Origin: Candidatus Dormiibacterota bacterium
Lineage (GTDB): Bacteria > Vulcanimicrobiota > Vulcanimicrobiia > Vulcanimicrobiales > Vulcanimicrobiaceae
Direction: 5' to 3'
Assembly (NCBI GenBank): GCA_035532035.1
Contig: DATKRS010000010.1
Location: 43,614 to 107,613, forward strand
DNA length: 64,000 nt
The notes under the pieces are model-generated. The model ran no database searches. It was not told the DNA's origin and saw only the letters and a list, made by a program, of their open reading frames with translations. The position numbers were made by a program, and so were the translations under genes. Shown in pieces: positions 17,304-25,789 of the stretch; within the stretch, counting starts at the first letter, position 1, and each line of letters starts with the position of its first letter.

Positions 17304-18700
17304 GCCGGCGTGCCGAGCTCGATGCAGCGCGAGCCGGCGGGAAAAATCTTCTCCGGGTTCAGTATGCGCTGCGGATCGAAAACGTCGCGTACGCGCGCCA
17401 TCGCGGCGAGGTCCGCGGTGCCGTAGACGCGCGTCATCGCCTCGCGCTTTTCGTATCCGACGCCGTGCTCGCCGCTGATCGTTCCCCCGAGGTCGATTGC
17501 GGCTCGCAGGATCGCGTCGCCGGTAGCGAGCACGGCAGCGACCTGCCGGCGGTCGCGCTTGTCGTAGACGAGCAGCGGATGAAGGTTGCCGTCGCCGGCG
17601 TGAAAGACGTTCCCGACGACGAGATTGTGCTCGCGCGCCGCAGCCTCGACGGCGTGCAGCGCTTTCGGCAGCGCGCTGCGCGGCACGGTCACGTCTTGCG
17701 TGTAGTAGTTCGGCGCGATGCGGCCGATCGCGCCGACCGCACCTTTGCGCCCCGCCCACAGCGCGTCGCGTTCGGCCTGCGTTCGCGCGGCGCGCCACGA
17801 GAGCGCGCCGTGCTGCATCGCGATCGCGTGAATCGCGGCTTCGCATCCGTCCATCGCGTCTTCGAAGCCGGCGTTCTCGATCAAGAGCACGGCGGCGGCA
17901 TCGGTTGGATACCCGGCATGGAACGCCTGTTCTACGGCGTTCACGATCACGCTATCCATCATCTCGAGCGCCGTCGGAACGATCCCGGCGCCGATGATCG
18001 AGGAGACGGTCTCCGAGGCGCTCTCGATGTCGGAAAACGCCGCAAGCCAGACGCGCGTCGCCTCGGGCAGGCGCAGCAGCCGAACCCAGGCGGAGGTCAC
18101 GATCCCGAGCGTTCCTTCGCTGCCGACGAGCACCGCCGTCACGTCGTATCCCGCATCGTCCACGTCGGTCGTGAAGACCTCACCGCGCTCGTCGACGATC
18201 TCGAGGCCCAAAACGTGATTCACCGTCGTTCCGTACGAGAGACAATGCGGTCCGCCGGCGTTCGTCGCGATGTTGCCGCCGATCGTCGAGCTGCGCTGCG
18301 AGGCCGGATCGGGCGCATAGAAGAGCTTCGCGCCGGCAACCTGCTGCGAGAGCTGGAGATTGACGAGGCCGGGCTGGACGCGCGCCCGCCGGTTTGCGAC
18401 GTCGAGTTCGAGCAGCTCGTGCATGCGGGCAAAGGAGACGATGATTCCGCCGCCGTCGATCGAGACCGCGCCGCCGCACAGGCCGGTGCCGGCGCCGCGC
18501 GCGATGACCGGCTCTTCGAACTCGCGCGCGATCTTCACGACGGCGCTGACCTGCCGCGTGTCGGAGGGAATGACGACGGCTGCGGGGAGCTTGCCTTCGC
18601 TGTATGCGTCGAACGAGTAGACCGACAGGTCTTCGGGGGCCGTCTTGACGTTCGCGGCTCCCAGTGCTTCGCGCAGCCGATCCTCGAGGCGCGCGCTCAC
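17300..18700 (-). CDS. glcD: glycolate oxidase subunit GlcD-like FAD-linked dehydrogenase
   Basis: The 466-residue FAD oxidase shows VVIPSDTRQVSAVVKIA, RGAGTGLCGGAVS, GLVNLQLSQ, SSTIGGNIATNAGGPHCLSYG, LVGSEGTLGIVT and the C-terminal TISGEHGVGYEKREAM with the active-site His/Glu region. It ends FDPQRILNPEKIF. It oxidises glycolate or a related 2-hydroxyacid and passes electrons on through flavin. The GTG start (18700) overlaps the preceding namZ stop as GTGA; the frame extends 19 codons further without family similarity. It is paired with glcE downstream. Confidence 0.93.
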   Translation of the reverse strand: MSARLEDRLREALGAANVKTAPEDLSVYSFDAYSEGKLPAAVVIPSDTRQVSAVVKIAREFEEPVIARGAGTGLCGGAVSIDGGGIIVSFARMHELLELDVANRRARVQPGLVNLQLSQQVAGAKLFYAPDPASQRSSTIGGNIATNAGGPHCLSYGTTVNHVLGLEIVDERGEVFTTDVDDAGYDVTAVLVGSEGTLGIVTSAWVRLLRLPEATRVWLAAFSDIESASETVSSIIGAGIVPTALEMMDSVIVNAVEQAFHAGYPTDAAAVLLIENAGFEDAMDGCEAAIHAIAMQHGALSWRAARTQAERDALWAGRKGAVGAIGRIAPNYYTQDVTVPRSALPKALHAVEAAAREHNLVVGNVFHAGDGNLHPLLVYDKRDRRQVAAVLATGDAILRAAIDLGGTISGEHGVGYEKREAMTRVYGTADLAAMARVRDVFDPQRILNPEKIFPAGSRCIELGTPA

Positions 18701-19917
18701 GTGTAGAGCAAGAATCTCTGGCGCAGCGGCAGAAAATCGGCAACGCCTTGCTGCCAAGAGGCAACGATCTCGTTCGCGCTGCTACCATCCAGGAGCTGCT
18801 TGCGGAAGGCATCGGTTCCCCAATCGATGTCCACCTCGCGCACGCTGTGAACGTCGATCGCGCTCGCTCGCATGTCGCGCGCCGTGACCGCGACCTCGAC
18901 CGACGTGCGGACGGGTGCGAACTGTGACGGTTCGGAGAGCCGCAGACGCGCGCCGGAAAAGGAGCGGCCCATATTTGCTCCTTTGATCGGCGACCACGTC
19001 GCCGCGTCGAAGACGACCCCTGGCGCACCGGTTGCCGACAGGCGTTCGGTAAAGCCGCGAGCGTCGAGGTTGCGCGCGCCGGCGAAGAAAAACGGATCGG
19101 GCGTGCCGACGCCGTTGTTGAGCCCGGCACTGTCGATCAGCCCCGTGCACAGGTAGACGAACGTCGTCTGCCACGTCGGGATGTTCGGCGACGTGCGGAT
19201 CCACCGCAAGCCCGTTTGCGGCCAAATCATCGAGCGCTGCCAGCCCTGCATCGGAATCACGCGCAGCTTGGCACCGATACCGAAGTGTCGGTTGAACATT
19301 CGCGCGAGCTCTCCGATGGTCATGCCGTGACGCATTGCGATCGGATAGAGCCCGATGAAGGAGGAGAACTTCGGGTCGAGCACCGGTCCTTCGACCATGG
19401 CGCCGCCGACCGGATTGGGTCGATCGAGAACCCAAAACTCGATGCCATGTGCCGCAGCGCTCTGCATCGCGTACGCCATCGTGGAGACGAACGTGTACGC
19501 GCGCGCTCCGACGTCTTGAATGTCGAAGAGCAAAACGTCGATGCCGGCGAGCATCGCCGCAGAGGGATGGCGATCCGGCCCGTAGAGGCTGTACACGGGA
19601 AGCCCGGTGACGGCATCCACGTAGGACTCGACGAATGCGCCGGCGGGACGGTCGCCGCGCAAGCCGTGCTCGGGCGCGAAGAGTGCGTGCACGCGCACGC
19701 CGCTGCGGCGCACCGCGTCGACGATGGAAACGCCCTGTGCCGTAACGCCCGTTTGATTCGTAATGATGCCGATGCCGCGCCCCGCAAGCTCGCGTACATG
19801 ATCGCGCAGCAACACGTCGCCGCCGAGCGCAACGGGCGCCTGTGAGAGCGCGCGTGCGCCTCCGGCAGCCGTAAGACCGGCAGCAGCAACCGAGCCGAGA
19901 AACTCGCGTCTTCGCAT
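18697..19917 (-). CDS. namZ: exo-beta-N-acetylmuramidase NamZ-like (DUF1343)
   Basis: The product (406 residues) belongs to the DUF1343/NamZ family, which removes N-acetylmuramic acid from the non-reducing end of peptidoglycan fragments. Diagnostic stretches are GIGIITNQTG, LFAPEHGLRGDRPAG, LPVYSLYG, DVLLFDIQDVGARAYTF, LDRPNPVGG, MRHGMTIGELARMFN and TSPNIPTWQTTFVYLCTG. The N-terminus MRRREFLGSVAAAGL looks like a twin-arginine signal, so it would be exported. The ATG at 19917 is preferred; a TTG at 19935 overlapping the mqnD stop is the alternative. The gene lies between mqnD and glcD in a tightly coupled run. Confidence 0.9.
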   Translation of the reverse strand: MRRREFLGSVAAAGLTAAGGARALSQAPVALGGDVLLRDHVRELAGRGIGIITNQTGVTAQGVSIVDAVRRSGVRVHALFAPEHGLRGDRPAGAFVESYVDAVTGLPVYSLYGPDRHPSAAMLAGIDVLLFDIQDVGARAYTFVSTMAYAMQSAAAHGIEFWVLDRPNPVGGAMVEGPVLDPKFSSFIGLYPIAMRHGMTIGELARMFNRHFGIGAKLRVIPMQGWQRSMIWPQTGLRWIRTSPNIPTWQTTFVYLCTGLIDSAGLNNGVGTPDPFFFAGARNLDARGFTERLSATGAPGVVFDAATWSPIKGANMGRSFSGARLRLSEPSQFAPVRTSVEVAVTARDMRASAIDVHSVREVDIDWGTDAFRKQLLDGSSANEIVASWQQGVADFLPLRQRFLLYT

Positions 19918-19931
19918 GCTCCGTGCTTCGC

Positions 19932-20777
19932 TCAAACGAAGCGCGGTTCCGCCGCGCCCGCGAGCAGCCCCGCCGCACGGGCGCGGTCGAAGAGCTCGCG
20001 CGCGGCCGCGATCCCCAGCTCGCCGACGTCGTCGGTGTACTCGTTGACGTAGAGTGCGATGTGCTTGCGCATGACGTCGTCATTCATCTCGAAGGCATGT
20101 TCGCGAACGTAGGGCATGACGGCGGCTTGGTTCTCGCGCGCGTACGCAAGGCTTGCACGGATGGCCGCATCGAGGCGTGCGCCGGCGCTGGCGCCGAGGT
20201 CGCTCCGTACGAGAATCGCGCCGAGCGGAATCGGTAGGCCCGTCTGCGATTCCCACCAGTCGCCCAGATCGAGCAGCGACGCTAAGCCGCTCTGTCCGTA
20301 CGTGAAGCGCGACTCGTGAATGATGAGGCCGGCGTCGGCCTCGCCGCGCACGACTGCTGCGACGATCTCGTCGAATCGCATCTCGAGCCGCACGACGCTC
20401 GCCTTTACGTCGTGCAGAGCAAGCGCGAGCAGCAGATTCGCGGTCGTGCGGGCGCCGGGAATGGCGACGCGCAGACCGTCCAGCTCCTGGAGTGCTGCAG
20501 CCGCTCCAGGACGCGTGACGACGAGAGGCCCGCATCCGCGTCCGAGCGCGCCTCCCGAACGAAGGATGCGATACCGTTGCGCGAGATGCGGAATCGCGCC
20601 GTAGCTGACTTTGGTGAGCTCGTAGGTGCCGCGCTCCGCGGCGTCATTGAGCGCCTCGACGTCCGCCAATGCGACGCGAACGCGTGGCGCCTGCGCGAGC
20701 AACCCGTGGGTGAGCGCGGCGAAAATATACGTATCGTTGGGGCACGGCGAGTATGCGAGCGTGTACGACTCGTTCAC
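19932..20777 (-). CDS. mqnD: 1,4-dihydroxy-6-naphthoate synthase (futalosine menaquinone pathway)
   Basis: The 281-residue protein begins with the family signature TLAYSPCPNDTYIF. It contains VEALNDAAERGTYELTKVSYGA, a periplasmic-binding-like fold core, and the LIIHESRFTY segment carrying the catalytic His. MqnD converts cyclic dehypoxanthinyl futalosine to 1,4-dihydroxy-6-naphthoate in the alternative menaquinone route. The GTG start at 20777 overlaps mqnB as GTGA, and the pathway order mqnB then mqnD supports the assignment. The unused upstream extension would lie inside mqnB. Confidence 0.93.
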   Translation of the reverse strand: MNESYTLAYSPCPNDTYIFAALTHGLLAQAPRVRVALADVEALNDAAERGTYELTKVSYGAIPHLAQRYRILRSGGALGRGCGPLVVTRPGAAAALQELDGLRVAIPGARTTANLLLALALHDVKASVVRLEMRFDEIVAAVVRGEADAGLIIHESRFTYGQSGLASLLDLGDWWESQTGLPIPLGAILVRSDLGASAGARLDAAIRASLAYARENQAAVMPYVREHAFEMNDDVMRKHIALYVNEYTDDVGELGIAAARELFDRARAAGLLAGAAEPRFV

Positions 20778-21379
20778 GCTGGTAGGTCCTCGAGCGCGAG
20801 GAACGCCTCCGTAATGTTGGCGAGACCTCGCGTTCCGGCCGAGAAGTCCCATCGCGAGCGTGAGCGCTCGCGCGCGTAGTTCGAGATCCCGCGCAGTTCG
20901 ACGGCCGCAACGCCGGCGATCTCCGCAGCGCGCAGGACGCCGAATCCCTCCATGGACTCGATGCGCGCGCCGCTTGCGCGCAGACGCGCCGCCGTTTCAT
21001 CGGTCGCGGTGACGCGCGAGACCGTTGCGCCCCGAACGCTGCGAAAGCCCAGCTCGACGAGCCGGTCGACCAGAACGAGATCCGATGCGGCGCGGTCGTG
21101 GACGGTCATGCCGGCCGGGAGCGGGAGGGCGTGCCCCGTCTCGAGATCGAGCTCGAGGCTCTCCTCCGCCACGACCACACCGTCGCCGATCGCAAGCTCT
21201 TCGTCATACGCTCCGGCGATGCCGGCGCTGACGACGAGATCGTAACGGTCTTGCGCGAGCGCGCGCGAGAGCTGCGCGGCGGCCTCCACGAGACCGATTC
21301 CGGTCACCAGCACCTCGACGCCCGCTCTCGGCTCGAGGAAAGCCGTTTCCTGGCGCGTCGCGCTGACGACGAGAATCAC
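20774..21379 (-). CDS. mqnB: futalosine hydrolase
   Basis: The 201-residue protein is a small nucleoside-phosphorylase-fold hydrolase: ILVVSATRQET, LVTGIGLVEAAA, VVSAGIAGAYDEELAIGDGVVV, SMEGFGVLRAAEIAGVAAVELRGISNY. In the futalosine pathway MqnB removes hypoxanthine from futalosine. The adjacent mqnD and the RGISNYA segment separate it from 5'-methylthioadenosine nucleosidase, the closest alternative. The GTG start overlaps the queE stop as GTGA. MqnA and MqnC, needed for the complete route, are not in this window. Confidence 0.9.
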   Translation of the reverse strand: MILVVSATRQETAFLEPRAGVEVLVTGIGLVEAAAQLSRALAQDRYDLVVSAGIAGAYDEELAIGDGVVVAEESLELDLETGHALPLPAGMTVHDRAASDLVLVDRLVELGFRSVRGATVSRVTATDETAARLRASGARIESMEGFGVLRAAEIAGVAAVELRGISNYARERSRSRWDFSAGTRGLANITEAFLALEDLPA

Positions 21380-21963
21380 GGCACGCCGATGAACTTGTGC
21401 GTTTGCAGCGAGAGGCGGAAGCGCTCGGGATGCGCGCTCAGGTAATCGAGCGCGAGCGCGACGTTGGCGGGTTTGTTGCCCTCCGGCTGGAGCAGGATGG
21501 TCGGCAGCGCCGTAAAGAGCGGGAGATGCTCTTCCGGAACGCGCTCGTCCACGATGAGCTTCGCTTCGTTGGCGCGCGCCGCCATCTTCGGATCGACGCA
21601 TTCCTTCGGCGAGACGCAGAGCCACACGTCGTCGGGAAGGGTGGCGTAGATCGTACCGTTCGATTCGACGTGGACGCGTCGCCCGTCTTCGCGTAGGGCG
21701 TCGATGAGCGCCGCGGACGCCGATTGCGCGAGCGGCTCTCCGCCGGTGAGCACCACCATGGGGCATTGTGCGCCGGCGGCTCGCACGGCGTCAACGATCT
21801 GCGGCACGGTCATCATCCGCTTGAGCGCGTAATCCGTGTCGCAGAAATTGCATGAAAGATTGCAGCCGGCGAGGCGCACGAAGACGGCGGGCATTCCCGT
21901 CCACGTTCCTTCACCTTGGATGCTGCGGAAGATTTCGGAGACCTGAATCACCGCCGGCGTCAT
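21376..21963 (-). CDS. queE: 7-carboxy-7-deazaguanine synthase (radical SAM)
   Basis: The 195-residue enzyme has the compact radical-SAM form of QueE, with SIQGEGTWTGMPAVFVR and the cluster cysteines Cys34, Cys38 and Cys41 in CNLSCNFCDTDYA. VLTGGEPLAQ follows. It rearranges 6-carboxy-5,6,7,8-tetrahydropterin to 7-carboxy-7-deazaguanine using S-adenosylmethionine and a 4Fe-4S cluster, on the path to queuosine or other deazaguanines. The ATG overlaps the queD stop (ATGA). QueC and QueF are not in the window. Confidence 0.95.
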   Translation of the reverse strand: MTPAVIQVSEIFRSIQGEGTWTGMPAVFVRLAGCNLSCNFCDTDYALKRMMTVPQIVDAVRAAGAQCPMVVLTGGEPLAQSASAALIDALREDGRRVHVESNGTIYATLPDDVWLCVSPKECVDPKMAARANEAKLIVDERVPEEHLPLFTALPTILLQPEGNKPANVALALDYLSAHPERFRLSLQTHKFIGVP

Positions 21964-22337
21964 CCCGGCACCGTCGACGGATCGCCGCGCTTGAGGACGG
22001 CGCAGGCGTTCGGCGTCTCCCAGAGGACGAGCTCGTCGAGCGACGGCAGCTTCGGCTCGAGACGTCGCCAAATCCACAGCGCGATCTCTTCCGCAGTCGG
22101 ATTCTCGATGACCTCGTTGAGCGTGCGGTGGTCGAGCGCGTCGAGTACTTCTGCCGTCACGAGCGCTTCGAGGGCGTCGAAGTCCTCGACCATGCCGCGC
22201 GCCGGACCGTCCCGGTGGAGTGGGCCCGAGATTGCGACGTCGAGGCGGTACGAGTGGCCGTGCATCCTCGCGCACTTTCCTGGGTGATTCGGTAGCGAAT
22301 GTGCCGCCTCGAAGCGGAAGTGCTTGCGAATCTGCAT
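21960..22337 (-). CDS. queD: 6-carboxy-5,6,7,8-tetrahydropterin synthase
   Basis: The 125-residue protein is a QueD/PTPS-fold enzyme. Zinc ligands are His13 (FEAAHSLP), His26 and His28 (MHGHSY), with catalytic Cys22 in KCARMHGH and the DHRTLNEVIENPTAEEIA segment. It makes the QueE substrate from dihydroneopterin triphosphate. Coupling to queE by an ATGA overlap supports the role. It starts 28 nt after the E2 acyltransferase stop, and no preQ1-riboswitch-like leader fits in that gap. Confidence 0.95.
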   Translation of the reverse strand: MQIRKHFRFEAAHSLPNHPGKCARMHGHSYRLDVAISGPLHRDGPARGMVEDFDALEALVTAEVLDALDHRTLNEVIENPTAEEIALWIWRRLEPKLPSLDELVLWETPNACAVLKRGDPSTVPG

Positions 22338-22365
22338 GAGGGGACGGAGTGGCGCTGGCGCTTTC

Positions 22366-23646
22366 CTAGATCGCGCCGTCTGGGCCCATGGACTCGAGGC
22401 GCTTCTTGAGGTCGGCGAGGAATCCGCTCGCCGTGTAGCCGTCGAGCACGCGATGGTCGATCGAGAGACAGCAGTTCATCATCTGCCGGATCGCGATTGC
22501 GTCTGCGTCGACCACGACGGGGCGTTTCACGACCGCTTCCATCGTCACGATTCCGGCTTGGCCGCCGTTGATGATCGGCGCGGAGAGGATTGAGCCGTTT
22601 GCGCCGTTGTTGTTCACCGTGAAAGTTCCGCCTGCGAGATCGTCGACGCCGAGCTTGTTCTTGCGCGCTCGATCGATGAGCTCTCCGGCGGCGATGCCGA
22701 GCGCCTTGATCGTCAAGCGGTCTGCGTTTTTCACCACGGGCACGACGAGATTCGACGGCAGGCCGATCGCGATGCCGACGTTGACGTCCTTGAGCACTTG
22801 GATGCCGTCGGGCGCAAAGCGGGCGTTCACGAGCGGAAAGGCCTGCAGCGATTGCACGACCGCACGAATGAAGAAGGGTAAGAGCGTCAGCTTGTAGCTG
22901 GTTTCGCGCTCGAAGCGCGCCTTCTCGCGCTCGCGCCATCTCCAGAGGTTCGTGACGTCGACTTCGACGGCCGACCACGCGTGCGGCGCGGTGTGTTTAC
23001 TCTCGACCATCCGCTGCGCGATGATGCGGCGCGCCTGATTGAGCGGAATCGTCGTGCCGGGAATCGGCTGCGCGTAGGTCGACGTGCCGGGCGGCGCCTG
23101 CGTGGCTGCCGCCGGCGCGGCGAGCGTCGCCGGTCCGGTCGCTGCTGCTGCGAGGACGTCTTGCGCGGTCACGCGACCGCCGTTGCCCGTTCCCGAGATC
23201 GCGCGAACGTCCACGCTGTGCTCGCGGGCGAGCTTGCGCACCGCCGGCGAGACGCCGCGCAGCGCCGATTCGAGTGCGCCACCGGCGGGTGCGGGCGCGC
23301 GTATCGTCTGGCCGTTCGAACGCGGTGCCGGGGGCGCCGTCATGCCGGGAACCGGCTCGTCGGAGGCCATGCGATTCGCCTCAGCCTTGGTCGCCTGTGC
23401 CAAAGCGCCGGCGTCGTCGATGATGGCGATCGCCGTTCCGGTGGCGACGGTCTCGCCTTCCTTTACGAGAAGCTCGCGCAAGACGCCGCTGACCGGCGAG
23501 GGAACCTCCGCGTTGACTTTATCCGTCGAAACTTCGACGAACGGCTCGTACTTCTCGACGCTCTCACCCGGCTGCTTGAGCCATTGCGCTACGGTGCCCT
23601 CCGTTACCGTCTCGCCCAGCTGCGGCATCGTTACCGTGGTCGGCAT
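22366..23646 (-). CDS. 2-oxoacid dehydrogenase complex E2, dihydrolipoamide acyltransferase
   Basis: The 426-residue E2 has one lipoyl domain (residues 1-78, lipoyl Lys43 in STDKVNAE), an Ala/Pro-rich linker and a peripheral-subunit-binding domain at about 125-160 (VSPAVRKLAREHSVDVRAI, GGRVTAQDV). The catalytic domain ends with SIDHRVLDG, the acyltransferase His/Asp motif. It forms the core that moves acyl groups from E1 to CoA. Similarity of the linked E1 subunits to branched-chain enzymes suggests branched-chain 2-oxoacids, but pyruvate or acetoin is possible. It overlaps the E1-beta gene by 1 nt. No E3 gene is adjacent. Confidence 0.93.
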   Translation of the reverse strand: MPTTVTMPQLGETVTEGTVAQWLKQPGESVEKYEPFVEVSTDKVNAEVPSPVSGVLRELLVKEGETVATGTAIAIIDDAGALAQATKAEANRMASDEPVPGMTAPPAPRSNGQTIRAPAPAGGALESALRGVSPAVRKLAREHSVDVRAISGTGNGGRVTAQDVLAAAATGPATLAAPAAATQAPPGTSTYAQPIPGTTIPLNQARRIIAQRMVESKHTAPHAWSAVEVDVTNLWRWREREKARFERETSYKLTLLPFFIRAVVQSLQAFPLVNARFAPDGIQVLKDVNVGIAIGLPSNLVVPVVKNADRLTIKALGIAAGELIDRARKNKLGVDDLAGGTFTVNNNGANGSILSAPIINGGQAGIVTMEAVVKRPVVVDADAIAIRQMMNCCLSIDHRVLDGYTASGFLADLKKRLESMGPDGAI

Positions 23647-24662
23647 CAGAAGGCCACCAGTTCGCGCATCGCGTCGGCGATCTTTGCCGGGGACGACATG
23701 AACTCGTGCTCGAGGGTCTCCGCGTACCCCATCGCGGGAACGTCGGGTCCGCACAGCCGCCGGATCGGCGCGTCGAGATGGAAGAGCGCCTCTTCGGCGA
23801 CCATCGCGCTGATCTCGGCTCCGATGCCGCCGAACTTGTTGTCCTCATGTACGATGAGCAGCTTGCGCGTCTTCTCGACGCTCGCAAGAATCGCACCGCG
23901 ATCCATCGGGCGAATCGAACGCAGATCGATCACCTCGACGGAGATCCCGTCCCGTTCGAGCGTCTGCGCCGCTTCGAGCGCCCAGTGCACGTACAATCCG
24001 TACGAGACGACGGTGAGCTGCGAGCCCTCGTGTACGACGTTGGCTTTGCCGATGGGAATCGAGTAGTGGCCGTTGGGTACCTCACCCTTGATCAGGCGAT
24101 AGGTCTTTTTGTGCTCGAAGAAGAGCACCGGATCCGGATCGTCGATTGCGGCGTTGAGCAGCCCTTTCACGTCGGCGGGGAACGCCGGAGCGACGATCTT
24201 CAACCCCGGAACGTGGTAGAAGAGCGCTTCGACGCAGACGGAGTGCGAGAGCGCTCCGCGCACGCCGCCGCCGTATGGCGCGCGTATGACGAGCGGGCAC
24301 GTGTACTCGCCGTTGCTGCGGTAGCGCGTCTTCGCCGCCTCGCCGACGATCTGATTGAACGACGGATAGATGAAGTCAGCGAACTGGATCTCGGCAATTG
24401 GACGCAAGCCTTCCATCGCCATTCCGACGGCGATGCCGACGATCGACGCCTCGGCAATGGGCGTGTCGATGACGCGCTGCGGGCCGAACTCGTCGATGAA
24501 GTCCTTCGTGATGAGAAAGACGTTCCCGCGTGCGCCGACGTCCTCGCCGAGGATAATCACGCGGTCGTCGTTCTTCAAGGCCTCGTACAGCGTCGCGCGC
24601 ACCGCTTCGACGTTGTTCATCGTCTGCGACGACGCGGACGTCTGCGAGGTCGTCACTGCCAT
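23646..24662 (-). CDS. 2-oxoacid dehydrogenase E1 component, beta subunit
   Basis: The 338-residue thiamine-diphosphate enzyme subunit shows VIILGEDVGARGNVF, RVIDTPIAEASIVGIAVGMA, FADFIYPSFNQIVGEAAK, RAPYGGGVRGALSHS and VEVIDLRSIRPMD. These are standard E1-beta sequences of the heterotetrameric (BCKDH/PDH) type. It pairs with the alpha subunit encoded just upstream to decarboxylate a 2-oxoacid and acylate the lipoyl group of E2. The ATG at 24662 overlaps E1-alpha by 10 nt; an in-frame GTG at 24671 is the alternative. Confidence 0.94.
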   Translation of the reverse strand: MAVTTSQTSASSQTMNNVEAVRATLYEALKNDDRVIILGEDVGARGNVFLITKDFIDEFGPQRVIDTPIAEASIVGIAVGMAMEGLRPIAEIQFADFIYPSFNQIVGEAAKTRYRSNGEYTCPLVIRAPYGGGVRGALSHSVCVEALFYHVPGLKIVAPAFPADVKGLLNAAIDDPDPVLFFEHKKTYRLIKGEVPNGHYSIPIGKANVVHEGSQLTVVSYGLYVHWALEAAQTLERDGISVEVIDLRSIRPMDRGAILASVEKTRKLLIVHEDNKFGGIGAEISAMVAEEALFHLDAPIRRLCGPDVPAMGYAETLEHEFMSSPAKIADAMRELVAF

Positions 24663-25672
24663 GGCTGCCACGCTCCTTCGTAGACGTTCTCGTAGAGATC
24701 GCGTGCCTGCGGAAACGGCATCGCCTCGGCGCGATCGGTGGCGTCGTTCGTCTCCTGCAACACGTCCTTCTTCATTGCGGCCGCCTCCGCGTCCGTGACG
24801 ATGCCGGCCTCGACCAGCCGCGCTTCGAATCGTGGAACGGGATCGTCTTTCCGATGTCGCGCGACCTCGTCCTTCGTCCGATACGTCATGTCGTTATCGT
24901 CGGTCGAGTGGGCGAGAAAACGATAGCACATGCCTTCGAGCAGCGTCGGGCCGCCGCCCGAGCGGGCGCGCTCGAGTGCCTCGTTCACGCACGCGTAGGT
25001 TTCGATTGGATCGAATCCGTCGAATCGTTTGCCAGGAATGCCGTATCCCGCGGCGCGCTTCCAAATTTCTGGTTGCGCCATCTGCTTTTCGAGCGGTGTC
25101 GAGATCGCCCACATGTTGTTCTCGACGAGAAAGACGATCGGAAGTGCGTGAATCGCCGCAAAGTTGATCGACTCGTGCCACTCACCCTCGCTCGTCGTAC
25201 CGTCGCCGCACGTGCAGAGAACCGCGCGCCCGCCCTCGCCGCGGTACTTCATCGCATATGCGGCACCGACTGCGTGAGGGATGTGCGCGGCGAGGATCGA
25301 GGAGAACGAGAGAATCCCGACGCTCTTCGAGCAGTAGTGGTTGGGAAACTGGCGTCCGCCGTTGTGATCTGCGGCGCGAGCGAAGATCGAGAGCATGATC
25401 TCGTATGCCGGCAAACCGACGCCGAGGCAGAGGCCGAGATCACGATAGTAGGGCGCGAGCAGGTCGTAGCCGCGCCGGAACGCCATCGCCGCGCCGGCCT
25501 GGAGCGCTTCATGCCCCTCGCTGCCGAGCGCGAACGGCACCTTCCCTTGCCGGTTGAGCTGGAAGCCGCGGTTATCGAGCTGGCGCTGGAGGAGCATGTT
25601 TTGGAAGATCTGCCGCAACTGCTCGTCGCCCAGTCCGCGGCGATCCAGCGCGGCCGTCGTCTTTACTGCCAC
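24653..25672 (-). CDS. 2-oxoacid dehydrogenase E1 component, alpha subunit
   Basis: The 339-residue protein carries the thiamine-diphosphate motif GDGTTSEGEWHESIN (around residues 170-185, ending VENNMWAIS). It also has FPNHYCSKSVGILSFSSILAAHIPHAVGAA and the regulatory-loop region YRFLAHSTDDNDMTYR, typical of branched-chain E1-alpha proteins. The first gene of a ten-gene minus-strand run, it starts with GTG at 25672. A strong hairpin occupies positions 6-21 nt upstream of that codon, and no Shine-Dalgarno sequence is visible. Confidence 0.94.
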   Translation of the reverse strand: MAVKTTAALDRRGLGDEQLRQIFQNMLLQRQLDNRGFQLNRQGKVPFALGSEGHEALQAGAAMAFRRGYDLLAPYYRDLGLCLGVGLPAYEIMLSIFARAADHNGGRQFPNHYCSKSVGILSFSSILAAHIPHAVGAAYAMKYRGEGGRAVLCTCGDGTTSEGEWHESINFAAIHALPIVFLVENNMWAISTPLEKQMAQPEIWKRAAGYGIPGKRFDGFDPIETYACVNEALERARSGGGPTLLEGMCYRFLAHSTDDNDMTYRTKDEVARHRKDDPVPRFEARLVEAGIVTDAEAAAMKKDVLQETNDATDRAEAMPFPQARDLYENVYEGAWQPWQ

Positions 25673-25677
25673 GGGGT

Positions 25678-25693
25678 CCGAGGTTCGCCTCGG
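25678..25693. promoter_or_regulatory. perfect 6-bp hairpin abutting the E1-alpha start
   Basis: CCGAGG (25678-25683), loop TTCG, CCTCGG (25688-25693) is a perfect stem with a four-base loop (UUCG on the plus strand, CGAA on the minus strand). It lies where a ribosome-binding site for the minus-strand E1-alpha gene would be, in the 117-bp divergent gap 25673-25789. It may affect translation initiation or be incidental. No other clear element was seen in this gap. Confidence 0.3.
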
Positions 25694-25789
25694 GCGGCGC
25701 GGAACGCTTCAAAAGGGCGGCGTGCCGTGCCCGGACCAAGGCATGCGCGCGAGGCCGCACCAGGAATCCGTCGAAATCGAGGCTACATC

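Noticed and set aside
17246..18706. 486-residue plus-strand frame
   Set aside because: Antisense to glcD, which has a complete set of FAD-oxidase motifs.
22338..22365. preQ1 riboswitch before queD
   Set aside because: The gap is only 28 nt and lies downstream of queD's promoter-distal neighbour; no fold is possible.
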